64,000 bases of DNA from Anaerolineales bacterium (GTDB lineage: Bacteria; Chloroflexota; Anaerolineae; Anaerolineales; Anaerolineaceae), in NCBI GenBank assembly GCA_020060485.1, contig JAGVAB010000174.1, positions 1 through 64,000 on the forward strand, written 5' to 3'. This document shows, one piece after another, positions 63,464 to 64,000 of this stretch (position 1 is its first letter; each line of letters opens with the position of its first letter). Made by a program: the position numbers and the translations under genes. The notes beneath the pieces are model-generated. The model saw nothing but the letters and a program-made list of their open reading frames with translations, did no database searches and had not been told where the DNA came from.

Positions 63464-64000
63464 TCATTCCGCTGGCGGTGTCATACCCTGCCATTGGTAT
63501 ACGCCGGACAGGGAAACGCCCAGACGCTGGAGAAGGCGCAGAACGATATTGTCGATCATGTCTTCCAGGGTCTGCGGACGCTGGTAAAAAGCCGGCAAGG
63601 GCGGGGCAATGATTGCGCCTGCCTGGGCGGCCTGGTCCATGATCCTGATATGGCCGCGGTGCAAGGGGGTTTCGCGCACCGCCAGGACCAGCGGGCGGCC
63701 TTCCTTCAGGCAGACATCCGCCGCCCGGGCAATCAAATTCTCGGCGTGGGCATTGGCAACCTCGGACAGGGTTTTGATCGAGCAGGGCAGGATGAGCATG
63801 CCGTCAACGGGAAAGGAGCCGGAAGCCAGCGGAGCGGCGATGTCCTCCGGCTGGTAGTAATGGTTGGCCAGGGCTTCAACCGCGCTGATCTGCCAGTCGG
63901 TCTCCTGGGTAATGGTCAGGCGGGCTGGGCCGCTGATGATGAGGTGCGTTTCCAGACCTGCCTGGCGCAGGAGCTGCAAGGCGCGGATTCCCAATATTGC
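63464..64000 (-). CDS. ubiX: UbiX flavin prenyltransferase, 5' truncated by window edge
   Basis: 178 residues are present; the frame is open past the right edge and the N-terminal GISGASG-like segment is outside. Visible family blocks are THLIISGPARLTI, the SGSFPVDGMLILPCSIKTL loop, NLIARAADVCLKEGRPLVLA, RETPLHRGHIRIM and PPLPAFYQRPQTLEDMIDNI. UbiX prenylates FMN with a dimethylallyl group, the cofactor of the UbiD enzyme encoded 59 bases downstream. Confidence 0.93.
   Translation of the reverse strand, partial: AILGIRALQLLRQAGLETHLIISGPARLTITQETDWQISAVEALANHYYQPEDIAAPLASGSFPVDGMLILPCSIKTLSEVANAHAENLIARAADVCLKEGRPLVLAVRETPLHRGHIRIMDQAAQAGAIIAPPLPAFYQRPQTLEDMIDNIVLRLLQRLGVSLSGVYQWQGMTPPAE

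Overview
The window most likely comes from an anaerobic, fermentative member of the Chloroflexota (Anaerolineae type). This is inferred from gene content, not from a marker gene. The signs are a NAD-linked Hox-type [NiFe] hydrogenase, AdhE with a Rex operator, several GAF/HisKA_3 sensor kinases with NarL-type regulators, Pro/Ala-rich lipoprotein linkers, BMP-type nucleoside importers and corrinoid methyltransferases. No rRNA, tRNA, CRISPR array, phage or IS element was recognised.

Region 1 (1-17546, all +) is the most unusual part. It combines parts of two BMP-type (purine nucleoside-like) ABC importers, a creatininase-family hydrolase, an 8-oxoguanine-deaminase-like amidohydrolase, a molybdenum hydroxylase with a truncated FAD-subunit-like partner, and a complete corrinoid methyl-transfer set. 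That set has an MtmB-family methyltransferase without a pyrrolysine codon, its corrinoid protein, an MtaA/CmuA-type second methyltransferase, a MetH-activation-domain-like protein and a RACE-type [2Fe-2S]/ASKHA reactivator. I infer import of a methylated heterocycle, perhaps a purine, followed by demethylation and ring processing.

Region 2 (17576-26760) holds a ParB-like small protein, a zinc ribbon protein, an ECF sigma factor with a small Zn-finger partner, a TlpA-like lipoprotein with a CcdA-like membrane protein, and on the minus strand a kinase, NarL regulator, receiver-only regulator and MFS run. Region 3 (26809-41174) is redox metabolism: a ZIP transporter, a CBS-hoxEFUYH-protease operon, a serine hydrolase, a second kinase/regulator pair and adhE. 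A perfect Rex site lies over the predicted adhE start of transcription and a degenerate one lies in the equivalent place before the hox operon. Region 4 (41283-46893) contains small proteins, then TetR, MFS, enolase-superfamily and M20 peptidase genes.

Region 5 (47014-53256, -) is an aspartate-family operon (hom, lysC, asd, an unknown protein, thrC) with no recognisable homoserine kinase. The unknown protein has HAD phosphatase motifs in circularly permuted order. Region 6 (53359-60280) is the oxidative TCA branch: acnA and icd on minus, a divergent IclR regulator and gltA on plus. Both divergent promoters carry the same TGTCCCA-N13-TGTCCCA element directly after the -10 box. Region 7 (60324-64000, -) has AcnX small and large subunits, a short UbiD-family decarboxylase and UbiX (cut by the window edge). 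These are the parts of the archaeal-type anhydromevalonate phosphate branch of the mevalonate pathway, although other roles remain possible.
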